Translations under genes and position numbers: made by a program
Assembly (NCBI RefSeq): GCF_003574675.1
Contig: NZ_QOAZ01000004.1
Coordinates: 99,317-163,316 of the forward strand
Reading direction: 5' to 3'
DNA length: 64,000 nucleotides
From: Azohydromonas sediminis
Lineage (GTDB): Bacteria; Pseudomonadota; Gammaproteobacteria; Burkholderiales; Burkholderiaceae_C
Notes under the pieces: model-generated
The model's input: the letters and a program-made list of their open reading frames with translations, nothing else
What the model was told of the DNA's origin: nothing
Databases searched by the model: none
Part shown: one piece after another, positions 9,578 through 18,595 of the stretch
How positions within the stretch are numbered: position 1 is the stretch's first letter
How the letters are laid out: each line of letters opens with the position of its first letter

Positions 9578-10771
9578 ATGAGCAACCCCGTCCTCAACCA
9601 CGTTGTGCTCGGCTACGCGCCGATGATCGACCGCCAGCGCGACGTCATCGCGACGCGGCTGACCGTGTTCCCCGCGCGGCCCGACACCGTCGTGCCGGCC
9701 ACCGAATTGCTCGCGACGCTGGCCGAGGCCTGGCCCGAGGGCGGCGTCAAGCTCGCGCTCAACGTCGCCAGCGAGGCGATGCTGCACGACCTGCTGCGCA
9801 CGCAGCCGGCGTCGCACGTGATGGTCGAGGTGCCGGCCTTCATCGCCGGCGACCCGGCGCAGACGCAGGCCATCGTCGACCTGCACGCGCGCGGCAACCT
9901 GCTGATGCTCGCCGGCCGGCCCCGCCAGCCGCTGCCGCGCGAAGTGCTCGGCTGCTTCACGCACTCGATCATCGACCTGTCGGAGGAGCGCCGCAGCGAC
10001 GCCGTCGCGCCGCCGGGCACGACGCGCTCGATCGGCTTCGTGCAGTCGGGCGTGCGCACCGTCGTGCAGGTCGCCGAGGCGTTCGAGCGCGGCGCGGTCG
10101 CGGTGCTCGGCTGGCCGCTCGACGACGTCGTGCCGGCCACCGGCGGCAAGGGCGTCAAGCCGGACCTGCAGACCATCGTCGAGCTGATCCGCCGCGTCGA
10201 CAACGAGGAGCCCGTCGAGCGGCTGGACGCCGTGATCAAGCTCGACCCGACGCTGGGCTTCAAGATGCTGCGCTACATCAACTCGCCGGCGTTCGGGCTG
10301 CGCGTCGAGATCGCGTCGTTCCGCCACGCGATCATGATGCTCGGCTACCAGCGCCTCAAGCGCTGGCTCGCGCTGCTGCTCGCGCAGGCGAGCAAGGAGC
10401 CCGACGCCAAGCCGGTGATGTTCGCCGCGCTGCGCCGCGGGCTGCTGATGGAGGAGCTCGTCAAGGCCAGCGGGCAGGGCGACACGCAGCTGCGCGACGA
10501 GGCCTTCATCTGCGGCGTGTTCTCGCTGCTCGACAAGATGATGAAGCAGCCGTTCGACGAGCTGCTGAAGTCGATCCCGATCCCGGCCGGCGTGTCTCAG
10601 ACGCTGGCCGGCGGCGACGGCCCGTACCGCCCGTACCTCGAGCTCGTGCAGGCGGTCGAGAACGCGTCGGTGTTCGACCTGCGCGAGATCGCCGAGCGGC
10701 TGATGATGTCCACCGGCGAGGTCAACGCCGCGCTGCTGCGCGCGCTGGCGCTCGCGCGCGAGCTCGGCTGA
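9578..10771 (+). CDS. Degenerate-EAL plus HDOD domain protein (YuxH/COG3434 type)
   Basis: The 397-residue protein has a degenerate EAL-like N-terminal half (residues 5-190) with no EAL signature or metal-binding residues, and an HDOD domain at about 200-390. The HDOD part reads AVIKLDPTLGFKMLRYINSP, then HAIMMLGYQRLKRWLALLL. HDOD domains resemble HD phosphohydrolases but lack the HD pair. Members of this COG act as non-catalytic regulators of motility and c-di-GMP-linked behaviour. The start lies 5 bases after flgL, so it is probably translated from the flagellar transcript, which suggests a role in motility control. The specific partner is unknown. Confidence 0.85.
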   Translation: MSNPVLNHVVLGYAPMIDRQRDVIATRLTVFPARPDTVVPATELLATLAEAWPEGGVKLALNVASEAMLHDLLRTQPASHVMVEVPAFIAGDPAQTQAIVDLHARGNLLMLAGRPRQPLPREVLGCFTHSIIDLSEERRSDAVAPPGTTRSIGFVQSGVRTVVQVAEAFERGAVAVLGWPLDDVVPATGGKGVKPDLQTIVELIRRVDNEEPVERLDAVIKLDPTLGFKMLRYINSPAFGLRVEIASFRHAIMMLGYQRLKRWLALLLAQASKEPDAKPVMFAALRRGLLMEELVKASGQGDTQLRDEAFICGVFSLLDKMMKQPFDELLKSIPIPAGVSQTLAGGDGPYRPYLELVQAVENASVFDLREIAERLMMSTGEVNAALLRALALARELG

Positions 10772-10850
10772 CCTCCCCGCGGCCCGCACCGGCGGCCGCG
10801 CGGCTGCGTACACTGGGCCGGCACGGCCGCGCGGCCGTGCGCCGCCATCT

Positions 10851-13307
10851 ATGAGCGTTGCCGCCGCCCCGATCCCGTCCCGCCTGAGCGCCGCGAACAT
10901 GGCGGCGCTGCTCGACGCCGTCGCCGACGCCGTGCTGGTGTTCGACAGCCGCGGGCAGGTCCACCACGCGAACCTCGCGGCGCGCCAGCTCGGCGTGCCC
11001 GAGTCGGCACGCACGCTCGACGACCTCGGCGCGCTGCTCGGCGCCGACGCGCTCGCGTGGGTGCACCGTCTGCGCGGCACGGCGCCGCCGCAGCCCGTCA
11101 CGCAGCTCGCGCGGCTGGGCGACGGGCGCGTCGTCACGCTCGAGCTGTCGCGCCTGCCCGGCGGGCCGTGGGCGCTGCTGGTGCGCCCGCTGGCCGCCGG
11201 CGGTGCGGCGCCGAGCGCGGGCGACCACGCCGTCGACGAGCTGGTGCAGTGGTTCGACCTGAGTCCAGTGGGCATGGTGATGCTCGACGCCGAGGGGCTG
11301 GTCGTGCGCAGCAACCGCGCGTTCGAGGCGCTCGTCGGCCGCGTGCCGGTCACGATGGCCGACGCCGACGCGCCGCTGCGCGAGCTGCTGGCCTGGGACG
11401 ACGACGCGCGTCCACTCGGCGCGGCGATCGTCGAGCGCCACGCGACGCTGGTGCAGCCCGACGGCAGCCGCCGTCGCGTGGCCGCGCGGCTGCGCGCGAT
11501 CGAGCCGCTGCCGGGGCAGAGGCGGCTGCTGGCCGTCGTCGAGGACCGCAGCGCCGAGGACGAGCGCGACCTCGCGCAGCTCGAAATCGGCGCACTGATG
11601 GACACCGCCGGCATCGGCGTGGCGACCTTCGACGAGTCGCGCGGCTGGCTGCGCAGCCGCGCGCCGCGTGTGACCCCCGGCGAGGCGCCGGCCGGCAGCG
11701 CGTCGGTCGAGGGCCTGCAGGCGATCTCGCGCGAGCTCGTCGACCCGGCGTCGCTGCCCGAGTACGAGCGGCTGCAGCGCGCGCTGAAGGCCGGCGAGCG
11801 CGTGCAGGTGCGCTACGCGGTGCGTCACCCGGCGCTCGGGCGGCGCTGGCTGCTCACGCGCGTCGAGCCCGGGCGGCTGGCCAGCGGGCGGCGCACGATG
11901 TCGGTCGTCACGCTCGACGTCACCGAGCAGGAGCGCTCGCGCGAGCAGCTGCTGCTGCAGGCCGAGCGCACGCGCGCGATCCTCGACTCGGTGCTGGTGG
12001 GCATCGTCACGGTGCGCGACGGCGGCATCGAGTGGATGAACCGCTCGGCACGGCGCATGTTCGGCGGCGAGCTGGCCGACTTCGCCGGCGCGCCGATCGC
12101 CACCGTCGCGACGCCCGAGCCCGACCACCCGCTGCGCCGCGACGACTGGGTCGCGGTGCTCGCCGAGGGCCAGGCCGAGACCTTCGAGTGCCGGCTCAAG
12201 GCGCGCGACGGACGCGAGTTCTGGGTCGTCGGCAACGTCGTGGCCACCGGCGGCGAGCTGACCTTTGCGCTGCTCGACATCGACGCGCGCCGCCAGGCCG
12301 AGCTGCGCGTCGCGCAGGCGCAGGCCTCGCTCGAGCGCATCATCGAGACGGCGCCGATGGCCATCGGCCTGGTCGACGCGGCGTCGCTGCGCGTGCTGCA
12401 GCTCAACCAGATGGCCGCCGCGTTCATCGGCACGCCGATCGACGCCGCGGTGGGCCGGCGCATCGACGAGCTGTTCGGCGGCGACGACGGCGCGCAACTG
12501 CGCGACGACCTGCGCGAGGCGCTGGCCAGCGACGCCGTCACGCGGCGCGAGTACCGCCGCCCCGGCGCCGGTGGCGCGGCGCGCGTGTGGGACGCGCGCT
12601 ACGTGCCGCTGCGCGGGCCGGCCGACGCCGACCCCGGCCGCGGGCAGCTGCTGCTCGCGGCCAGCGACGTCACCGAGCAGCGCGCGGCCGAGGCCACGCA
12701 GCGCGACGTGCTCGTGCGGGAAGTGCACCACCGCATCAAGAACAACCTGCAGGGCGTGGCCGGGCTGATGCAGCAGATCGCCGAGCGCCGCCCCGAGGTG
12801 GCGCCGGTGATCAAGGAGGCGGTGGGCCAGGTGCAGGCGATCGCGCAGGTCTACGGGCTGCAGGTCGGCGCCAGCGGGCCGCTGCGCGTCAAGAGCGTGC
12901 TCGACGCGATCGCCGCGTCGGTGCAGCGCATGTTCGGCCGCCCGATCGCGGTCGAGGTGCGCGGCGGCGCACCGCACCGCTGGGCGCTGCCCGACGCCGA
13001 GTCGATCCCGATCGCGCTGACGGTCAACGAGCTGCTGACCAACGCCGTCAAGCACGGCGCCGCCGACGCGGTGCGCTGCACGCTCGACTGCAGCGACGAC
13101 GCGGTGCGCATCGTCGTTGCCAACCGCGGCCGGCTGGCGCCGGGCTTCGACTTCGCGCAGGTGCGCGGCGGCGTCTCGGGGCTCGGGCTGGTGCGCGCGC
13201 TGCTGCCGCGGCGGCACGCGGCGCTGGCCATCGAGGCGGTGGGCGACGAGGTGCACGCGCGCGTGACGCTGACGCCACCGGTGGTGACACTTCTCGACCC
13301 GCTGTGA
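10851..13307 (+). CDS. Cytoplasmic multi-PAS sensor histidine kinase, HisKA_2 type
   Basis: The 818-residue kinase has no membrane segment. About five PAS-like repeats fill residues 15-615; recognisable starts include LLDAVADAVLVFDSRG, FDLSPVGMVMLDAEG, ILDSVLVGIVTVRDGG and IIETAPMAIGLVDAA. The HisKA_2 dimerisation/phosphoacceptor element EVHHRIKNNLQGVAGLMQQI lies near residues 624-643. The ATP-binding domain follows, with NELLTNAVKHG and GVSGLGLV. Kinases of this class often pair with ANTAR regulators, and an ANTAR response regulator gene starts 17 bases downstream. The signal is not known. The location next to the flagellar genes suggests, but does not prove, a link with motility. Confidence 0.9.
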   Translation: MSVAAAPIPSRLSAANMAALLDAVADAVLVFDSRGQVHHANLAARQLGVPESARTLDDLGALLGADALAWVHRLRGTAPPQPVTQLARLGDGRVVTLELSRLPGGPWALLVRPLAAGGAAPSAGDHAVDELVQWFDLSPVGMVMLDAEGLVVRSNRAFEALVGRVPVTMADADAPLRELLAWDDDARPLGAAIVERHATLVQPDGSRRRVAARLRAIEPLPGQRRLLAVVEDRSAEDERDLAQLEIGALMDTAGIGVATFDESRGWLRSRAPRVTPGEAPAGSASVEGLQAISRELVDPASLPEYERLQRALKAGERVQVRYAVRHPALGRRWLLTRVEPGRLASGRRTMSVVTLDVTEQERSREQLLLQAERTRAILDSVLVGIVTVRDGGIEWMNRSARRMFGGELADFAGAPIATVATPEPDHPLRRDDWVAVLAEGQAETFECRLKARDGREFWVVGNVVATGGELTFALLDIDARRQAELRVAQAQASLERIIETAPMAIGLVDAASLRVLQLNQMAAAFIGTPIDAAVGRRIDELFGGDDGAQLRDDLREALASDAVTRREYRRPGAGGAARVWDARYVPLRGPADADPGRGQLLLAASDVTEQRAAEATQRDVLVREVHHRIKNNLQGVAGLMQQIAERRPEVAPVIKEAVGQVQAIAQVYGLQVGASGPLRVKSVLDAIAASVQRMFGRPIAVEVRGGAPHRWALPDAESIPIALTVNELLTNAVKHGAADAVRCTLDCSDDAVRIVVANRGRLAPGFDFAQVRGGVSGLGLVRALLPRRHAALAIEAVGDEVHARVTLTPPVVTLLDPL

Positions 13308-13324
13308 CAGGGCGCTGTAGCACA

Positions 13325-13954
13325 ATGACCGACATGCAGGCCGCGTCACCGGGCGCCGTCGACGGCGCCAAGGAAGGCAAGGGCAAGATCCTGGTCGTCG
13401 ACGACGACCGGCTCGTGCTCGCCACCGTCACGCACGGGCTGGCCAAGGCGGGCTACGAGGTCATCGACGCCGACAACGGCGACGACGCGATCCTGCTCGC
13501 GCGCGAGCACCGGCCCGACCTCGCATTGCTCGACATCCGCATGGAGGGCAAGAGCGGCTTCGACGTCGCGGCCTACCTGCGCGAGCGCAAGGTGCCGTTC
13601 ATGTTCCTGTCGGCATTCTCCGACGACGCCACCGTCGCGCAGGTCAAGGCGCTCGGCGCGGTGGCCTACCTCGTCAAGCCGCTGGACATCGGGCAGATCG
13701 TGCCCACCGTCGAGGCGGCGTTCGCGCGGCTGCCGGCGCACGAGCCCGCACCGGCGGCGCCGGCGGCCGAGTCGCCGCCCGACCCGGTGTGGATCGCGGT
13801 GGGCGTGCTGATGCACCGCTATTCGCTCACGCGCGGCGAGGCGCTCGCGCGCCTGATCGCGCAGGCGACGCACGAGCAGCGCGCGCTGCGCGCGCAGGCC
13901 GAGCGGCTCGTCGAGGCGGTCGAGCTGCTCGCGGGCTCGGCGCGGCCGACGTAG
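13325..13954 (+). CDS. REC-ANTAR response regulator (RNA-binding antiterminator type)
   Basis: The 209-residue protein has a receiver domain at residues 20-135: acidic residues in LVVDDDR, phosphoacceptor Asp70 in LALLDIRM, the SAF switch region, and Lys of VKPLD. An ANTAR domain follows at about 150-205, with IAVGVLMHRYSLTRGEALAR matching the family's AxGxLM helix. ANTAR regulators (EutV, NasT, AmiR) bind paired RNA hairpins in leaders and prevent termination rather than binding DNA. The gene lies 17 bases after the HisKA_2 kinase gene, the standard cognate arrangement. The RNA target was not found in this window. Confidence 0.9.
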   Translation: MTDMQAASPGAVDGAKEGKGKILVVDDDRLVLATVTHGLAKAGYEVIDADNGDDAILLAREHRPDLALLDIRMEGKSGFDVAAYLRERKVPFMFLSAFSDDATVAQVKALGAVAYLVKPLDIGQIVPTVEAAFARLPAHEPAPAAPAAESPPDPVWIAVGVLMHRYSLTRGEALARLIAQATHEQRALRAQAERLVEAVELLAGSARPT

Positions 13955-13984
13955 CGCGGCGCCGCCGGCGCCCGCCGGGCGGCG

Positions 13985-15607
13985 TCAGTCGCCGAGCGTG
14001 AAGTAGAAGCGCGCCCCCTTGCCGACCTCGCCCTCGGCCCAGATCTGGCCGCCGTGGCGCGCGACGATGCGCTTGACCGACGCGAGCCCGATGCCGGTGC
14101 CGGGGAAGTCGGACGCGCTGTGCAGGCGCTGGAACACGCCGAACAGCCGGTCGGCGAAGCGCATGTCGAAGCCGGCGCCGTTGTCGCGCACGACGAACGC
14201 GTCGCGTCCGTCGGCGCGCGTGCGCTCGAACGCGATCGCGCGCCGCTCGCAGCGCGCGCTGTACTTCCACGCGTTGCCGAGCAGGTTTTCGAGCGCCATG
14301 CGCAGCAGCGTCGGGTCGCCCTGCACGACCATGCCGGGCTCGATCGTCACGTCGGCGGGCGGCGTCGGGTACTGCCGGCGCAGTTCGTCGACGACGTAGC
14401 CGGCCAGCTGCGTCAGGTTGACCGGCTGGCGCACCAGCGGCTGGCTCGACAGCCGCGCCAGCGCCAGCAGCGTGTCGATCATGTGGTTCATGCGCGCGGC
14501 CGCGCCGAGCACGCGGTCGAGGTGGTCGTTGCCGATGCGGTCGAGCTGCGCGCCGTAGTCTTCCTTCAGGATGCGCGTGAAGCCCTCGACGACGCGGATC
14601 GGCGCGCGCAGGTCGTGCGAGACGGCGTAGGTGAACGACTCGCGCTCGGCGGCGCTGACGTCGTCGGCGCCCGCCGCCGGCCACAGCGCGAGCAGCCGCC
14701 CGGCGGTGGCGCCGTCGCCGACGGCGACGAGCCGCGCGCACCAGCGCCCCTGCACGACCGGCGCGGCATCGGGCTTGAGCGCGCCGACGAGCAGCTGCAG
14801 CTCCGGCGGCAGCGCGGCCACGAGTTCGGGCCAGGTCGGCGTCGTCAGCCCGCCGGCGAGCTTGAGCGCGGGCGCGTTGCTGCGCCGCACGCGCCAGCCG
14901 GGCAGCGCGGCGTCGTGATCGGCGATCCACACCGGCCCCGGGCAGGTCTCCAGCAGCGCGTCGAGCGCGGCATCGTCGCGCGGCGCGGGCGCCGCAGCGC
15001 CGGCCCGGGGCGCCAGCGTGCCGGCGTGGCCGGCGAAGCGGCCCTGGGCGTCGATCTGCGGCACCGCGCGCAGCGTCCACGTCGTCTCGCGGTCGCCGCC
15101 GCGCGGGCGCACCTCGGCTTCGACGAGCGGGCTGCCGGACTCGAGCGCGCCGCGCAGGTCGGTGCCGTCGGCCGTGTCGAGCACGTCCCACAGCACGTGG
15201 CCGCGCCAGGCCTCGGCCCACGCGGGCACACCGACCGTCGCGCCCGCGGTCCACTCGCGCACGCGGTGCGAGGCGTCGGTGCGCCAGCGGCAACCGTCGA
15301 CGAGTCGGGCCCAGGTCTGCGCGTCATGCCGCGCCGCAAATAGCGCCGGCGCGCCGCGCTGGCGGCTCCACAGCGTGCCCGCGACGGCGGCCAGCGCCGC
15401 GACGAGCAGCAGCGCCACCACCACCGTCCAGCCGCCGTCCGCGAGAGTCGCACCGGCATCGGCCAGCGCCGGCGCGGCCGTCGCGGCCAGCGCCGCAGTG
15501 GCCAACGCGCCCAGGCGCCGCGCTGAACCGCGCGGCGGCGGCGCCGTCACCCCCGCCTTGTGCCGGCGTCGCGCCGCGCGCGTGGCCGAAGCGCCGCCGT
15601 TGTGCAT
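13985..15607 (-). CDS. Membrane-associated sensor histidine kinase (HisKA-HATPase)
   Basis: The 540-residue kinase has a basic N-terminus and hydrophobic stretches at about 30-48 and 58-78, suggesting a signal or membrane anchor pair. A poorly conserved PAS-like sensor region lies at 90-300. The HisKA box SHDLRAPIRVVEGF puts the phosphoacceptor at His331. The ATPase domain shows N in ENLLGNAWKYS, DNGAGFDM and GTGIGLASVKRI. The bacteriophytochrome-like spacing of this kinase core often pairs with a separate receiver or Hpt protein. It is transcribed divergently from the Hpt and REC-GGDEF-EAL genes, which are plausible partners. No receiver is fused to it. Confidence 0.9.
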   Translation of the reverse strand: MHNGGASATRAARRRHKAGVTAPPPRGSARRLGALATAALAATAAPALADAGATLADGGWTVVVALLLVAALAAVAGTLWSRQRGAPALFAARHDAQTWARLVDGCRWRTDASHRVREWTAGATVGVPAWAEAWRGHVLWDVLDTADGTDLRGALESGSPLVEAEVRPRGGDRETTWTLRAVPQIDAQGRFAGHAGTLAPRAGAAAPAPRDDAALDALLETCPGPVWIADHDAALPGWRVRRSNAPALKLAGGLTTPTWPELVAALPPELQLLVGALKPDAAPVVQGRWCARLVAVGDGATAGRLLALWPAAGADDVSAAERESFTYAVSHDLRAPIRVVEGFTRILKEDYGAQLDRIGNDHLDRVLGAAARMNHMIDTLLALARLSSQPLVRQPVNLTQLAGYVVDELRRQYPTPPADVTIEPGMVVQGDPTLLRMALENLLGNAWKYSARCERRAIAFERTRADGRDAFVVRDNGAGFDMRFADRLFGVFQRLHSASDFPGTGIGLASVKRIVARHGGQIWAEGEVGKGARFYFTLGD

Positions 15608-15908
15608 GGCGGGAATTGTATGCAGCGCCCTCGCGACGCCCCGCGTGGGCGCCGCTCAAGTCGCGGGCTTCGGCGGCCGAAAGACGGGGCACGGCCCGCT
15701 GCGGGTCGCCCCCGAGTCTGCCGATGCCGACCTGCCCGCTCGTTGCGTCGCCGCCGCGGCTGCGACGCGCCGGCCGGCAAAGCGACAGCGGGGCCGGGGG
15801 GTGCTTTTCCGCGGCTTCGGCGGGCGATGGCGGTGCCAGAATGCCGCTTTGGTCGATGTCCCAGGCCGCCTGCGATCGGCCGTGCCTCCAGACCTGCGCG
15901 AGCCCGCA
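15608..15908. other. Divergent intergenic region between kinase and Hpt genes
   Basis: These 301 bases contain no convincing gene. They must hold the promoters of the leftward kinase gene and the rightward Hpt-REC-GGDEF-EAL genes. A flagellar sigma-28-like pair is visible at 15656-15683 and is listed separately. A CAGAAT box sits near 15838, similar to the box before the histone-deacetylase gene, but no matching -35 was found. The rest is GC-rich with no clear hairpin ending in a T run. Confidence 0.4.
15656..15683 (+). promoter_or_regulatory. Possible sigma-28 (FliA) promoter
   Basis: TCAAGTCG at 15656-15663 and GCCGAAAG at 15676-15683 resemble the FliA consensus TAAAGTTT-N11-GCCGATAA. The TCAAG form of the -35 is common, and 6 of 8 bases match in the -10; the spacer is 12. 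It points towards the Hpt-REC-GGDEF-EAL genes but is about 225 bases upstream of the Hpt start. In a 70%-GC sequence such a match can occur by chance. Confidence 0.3.
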
Positions 15909-16331
15909 ATGACACGTCCCGACGATCGAGTGCCCGATGCGCCGCCGCCCGCGGCCGGCGCGTCGGCGGCGCTGCTGCCGGTGCTCGATGCCGCGAGCGT
16001 GCAGCGGCTGCGCGAACTCGATCCCGACGGCCGCAACGGCCTGATCGCGCGCATCCTCGACACCTTCGTCGAGTCGCTCGTGCGGCACGCACGCGAGTTC
16101 GCGCAGGCGCGCGCGGCGGGCGACCACGACGCGCTGCGCCGCGTCGCGCACACGCTGAAGTCGTCGTCGGCCAGCGTCGGCGCGCTCGACCTGTCGCGCA
16201 CCTGCGCCGACGTCGAGCGCCGCGTGCGCGAGGGCGACGTCGCCGCCCTCGACGCGCCGCTGGACCTGCTGGCCGCCCACCTGCAGCGCCTGCTGGTGCT
16301 GGCCGGGCGCGCGGCGGCCGACTCCCGATGA
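15909..16331 (+). CDS. Histidine phosphotransfer (Hpt) protein
   Basis: The 140-residue protein is a single Hpt domain after a Pro/Ala-rich leader of about 25 residues. The signature VAHTLKSSSASVGA places the phosphoacceptor at His81, followed by LSRTCADVERRVREG. Hpt proteins shuttle phosphoryl groups between receivers of hybrid kinases and output regulators. The stop overlaps the start of the REC-GGDEF-EAL gene in ATGA, so the two are translationally coupled. The Hpt probably phosphorylates, or drains phosphate from, that receiver. The divergent kinase lacks a receiver, so another hybrid kinase elsewhere may feed this Hpt. Confidence 0.9.
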   Translation: MTRPDDRVPDAPPPAAGASAALLPVLDAASVQRLRELDPDGRNGLIARILDTFVESLVRHAREFAQARAAGDHDALRRVAHTLKSSSASVGALDLSRTCADVERRVREGDVAALDAPLDLLAAHLQRLLVLAGRAAADSR

Positions 16332-18577
16332 GCCACGACGCGGGCCTGCACGCCGACGACGCGACCGAGTCCGCGCCGAAGGTGCTGCTCGTCGACGACG
16401 ACGAGGTCAACCTGATGCTCACCGCGATCGCGCTGCGCGACCGCGGCTTCGCGATCACCGAGGCCGCCGGCGGCGAGCAGGCGCTGCGTATGCTGGCCCA
16501 CTTCGCGCCCGACGTCATCGTGCTCGACGCGCTGATGCCGGGCATGGACGGCTTCCAGACCTGCGAGGCGCTGCGCTCGATGCCGGCGTTCGAGAACATC
16601 CCGGTGCTGATGCTCACCGGGCTCGACGACGAGGCGTCGATCAACCGCGCCTACCAGGCCGGCGCGACCGACTTCTTCGTCAAGAGCACGCAGTGGAGCC
16701 TGCTCGCCGGGCGCCTGCGCTACCTGCTGCGCGCATCGCGGCTGCGGCTCGAACTCGAGCGCAGCAAGGCGCGCCTGGCGCGCGCGCAGGATCTGGCCAA
16801 GATGGGCAGCTTCGACTGGCGGCGCGGTGCCGACGGCGTCGGCGGCGTGCTCGTGATGTCGCCCGAGGGGCTGCGCGTGTTCGGCTACGGCCCCGGCGAG
16901 CGGCCGATGCTGCACGCGCTGCTGCGCCTCGTGCCGGTCGAGACGCGGCGCAGCTTCGTGCGGCTGCTGCGCGGCGTGCTGGCGCACAGTTCGGTGCTGG
17001 CCACCGACCTGCCGGTGACGCTGCCCGACGGGCGTCACCGCATCATCCACGTCGAGGCCGAGCCCGAGTACAACGAGCACGGCCAGAGCATCGGCTATAC
17101 CGGCATCGTGCAGGACGTGACCGACCGCCGCGCGGCCGAGGACCACATCCGCCGGCTGGCCAACTTCGACCCGCTCACCGGCCTGCCGAACCGCCACCAG
17201 CTGATCTGGCGCACCGAGCGCGCGCTGCAGCACGCGCGGCGCATGGGCCACAGCGTCGCGCTGCTGCTGATCGACCTCGACCGCTTCAAGAACATCAACG
17301 ACACGCTCGGCCACACGGCCGGCGACGAGCTGCTGATCGAGGTCGCGCGCCGCCTGCGTGGCTGCGTGCGCCACAGCGACCAGGTGCTCGAAGGCGCCGT
17401 CGAGGCGGTCGGGCCGGCGTGGCACCGCAAGCTCGAGGCGGTGGGGCGGCTCGGCGGCGACGAGTTCGTCGCGCTGCTGCCCGAGGTCGGCGACGAGCGC
17501 GACGCCGAGCGCGTCGCGCAGCGCATGCTCGACGTGATGCGCGAGCCGATCTTCGTCGGCGGCGGCGAGTGGGTCGTCACCGCCAGCATCGGCATCGCGA
17601 TGTTTCCGCGCGACGGCCAGACGGTGGCCGACCTGATGCGCAACTCCGACGTCGCGATGTACGCCGTCAAGGACCAGGGCAAGAACGCCGCGGCGGTCTA
17701 CAGCCCGCTGCTGATGGGCCGCGGGCGCGAGCGCCTCGAGCTCGAGAGCGCGCTGCACAAGGCGATCGAGCGCGACGAGCTCGTGCTGCACTACCAGCCC
17801 AAGGTCGACGTGCGCTCGGCGCGCGTCGTCGGCGTCGAGGCGCTGATGCGCTGGCAGCGCGGGGGCACGCTGGTGTCGCCGGCGGACTTCATTCCGCTGG
17901 CCGAGGAGACCGGCCTGATCGTGCCGATGTCGGAGTGGCTGCTGCGCGAGGCCGCGCGTCAGGCGCGTGCGTGGCAAGACTGCCTTGGTCACCCGCTGCC
18001 GGTGGCGGTCAACATGCCCACGCGCATCTTCGAGCGCAGCGACCTCGTCGACCGCATCCACGACGCGCTCGCGCTGCACGGGGTGGCGCCGTCGACGCTG
18101 CTGCTCGAGATCACCGAGAGCAACCTGATGAAGAACCTGCAGGACGTGATCCCGTCGCTGCACCGGTTGAACGAGGTCGGCGTCGAGGTGTCGATCGACG
18201 ACTTCGGCACCGGCTACTCGTCGCTCGCGTACCTCGGCACGCTGCCGATCTCGGAAGTGAAGATCGACAAGGCCTTCGTGCGCGAGCTCGGCGTCGCGCC
18301 GAAGGGTGCGGCGGTGATCGCCGCGATCATCGCGCTCGGGCGCGCGCTCGGGCTGCGCGTGATCGCCGAGGGTGTCGAGTCGCTGCGGCAGATGGACGAG
18401 CTGCACCGTCTGGGCTGCTCGCTGATGCAAGGCTACCAGTTCAGCCGCCCGGTGCCGGCCGCCGAGCTCGAGGGCTGGCTGCGCAGCGCGGTACTGCCGC
18501 GCAAGGCGCCGCCGTTCGGTGCCGCCGGCGATGCCGATGCCATCGACGCGAAGCGCGCCGGTGGCGCGCGCGCCTGA
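16328..18577 (+). CDS. REC-PAS-GGDEF-EAL c-di-GMP signalling protein
   Basis: The 749-residue protein has a receiver at 18-135 with phosphoacceptor Asp67 in VIVLDALMPG, and a PAS-like region at about 150-270. A GGDEF domain (about 280-450) begins DPLTGLPNRHQL and has an intact RLGGDEF near residue 375. An EAL domain (about 460-705) has GVEALMRW near 503, IDDFGTGYSSLAYL and IAEGVE. Both catalytic signatures are complete, so it could make and break c-di-GMP. About 20 residues are inserted in the GGDEF domain between HSDQV and the GRLGGDEF strand, where most cyclases have only a few. Output is presumably set by the Hpt encoded just upstream. Confidence 0.92.
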   Translation: MSHDAGLHADDATESAPKVLLVDDDEVNLMLTAIALRDRGFAITEAAGGEQALRMLAHFAPDVIVLDALMPGMDGFQTCEALRSMPAFENIPVLMLTGLDDEASINRAYQAGATDFFVKSTQWSLLAGRLRYLLRASRLRLELERSKARLARAQDLAKMGSFDWRRGADGVGGVLVMSPEGLRVFGYGPGERPMLHALLRLVPVETRRSFVRLLRGVLAHSSVLATDLPVTLPDGRHRIIHVEAEPEYNEHGQSIGYTGIVQDVTDRRAAEDHIRRLANFDPLTGLPNRHQLIWRTERALQHARRMGHSVALLLIDLDRFKNINDTLGHTAGDELLIEVARRLRGCVRHSDQVLEGAVEAVGPAWHRKLEAVGRLGGDEFVALLPEVGDERDAERVAQRMLDVMREPIFVGGGEWVVTASIGIAMFPRDGQTVADLMRNSDVAMYAVKDQGKNAAAVYSPLLMGRGRERLELESALHKAIERDELVLHYQPKVDVRSARVVGVEALMRWQRGGTLVSPADFIPLAEETGLIVPMSEWLLREAARQARAWQDCLGHPLPVAVNMPTRIFERSDLVDRIHDALALHGVAPSTLLLEITESNLMKNLQDVIPSLHRLNEVGVEVSIDDFGTGYSSLAYLGTLPISEVKIDKAFVRELGVAPKGAAVIAAIIALGRALGLRVIAEGVESLRQMDELHRLGCSLMQGYQFSRPVPAAELEGWLRSAVLPRKAPPFGAAGDADAIDAKRAGGARA

Positions 18578-18595
18578 GGGGCACGCGGCGCAGCG

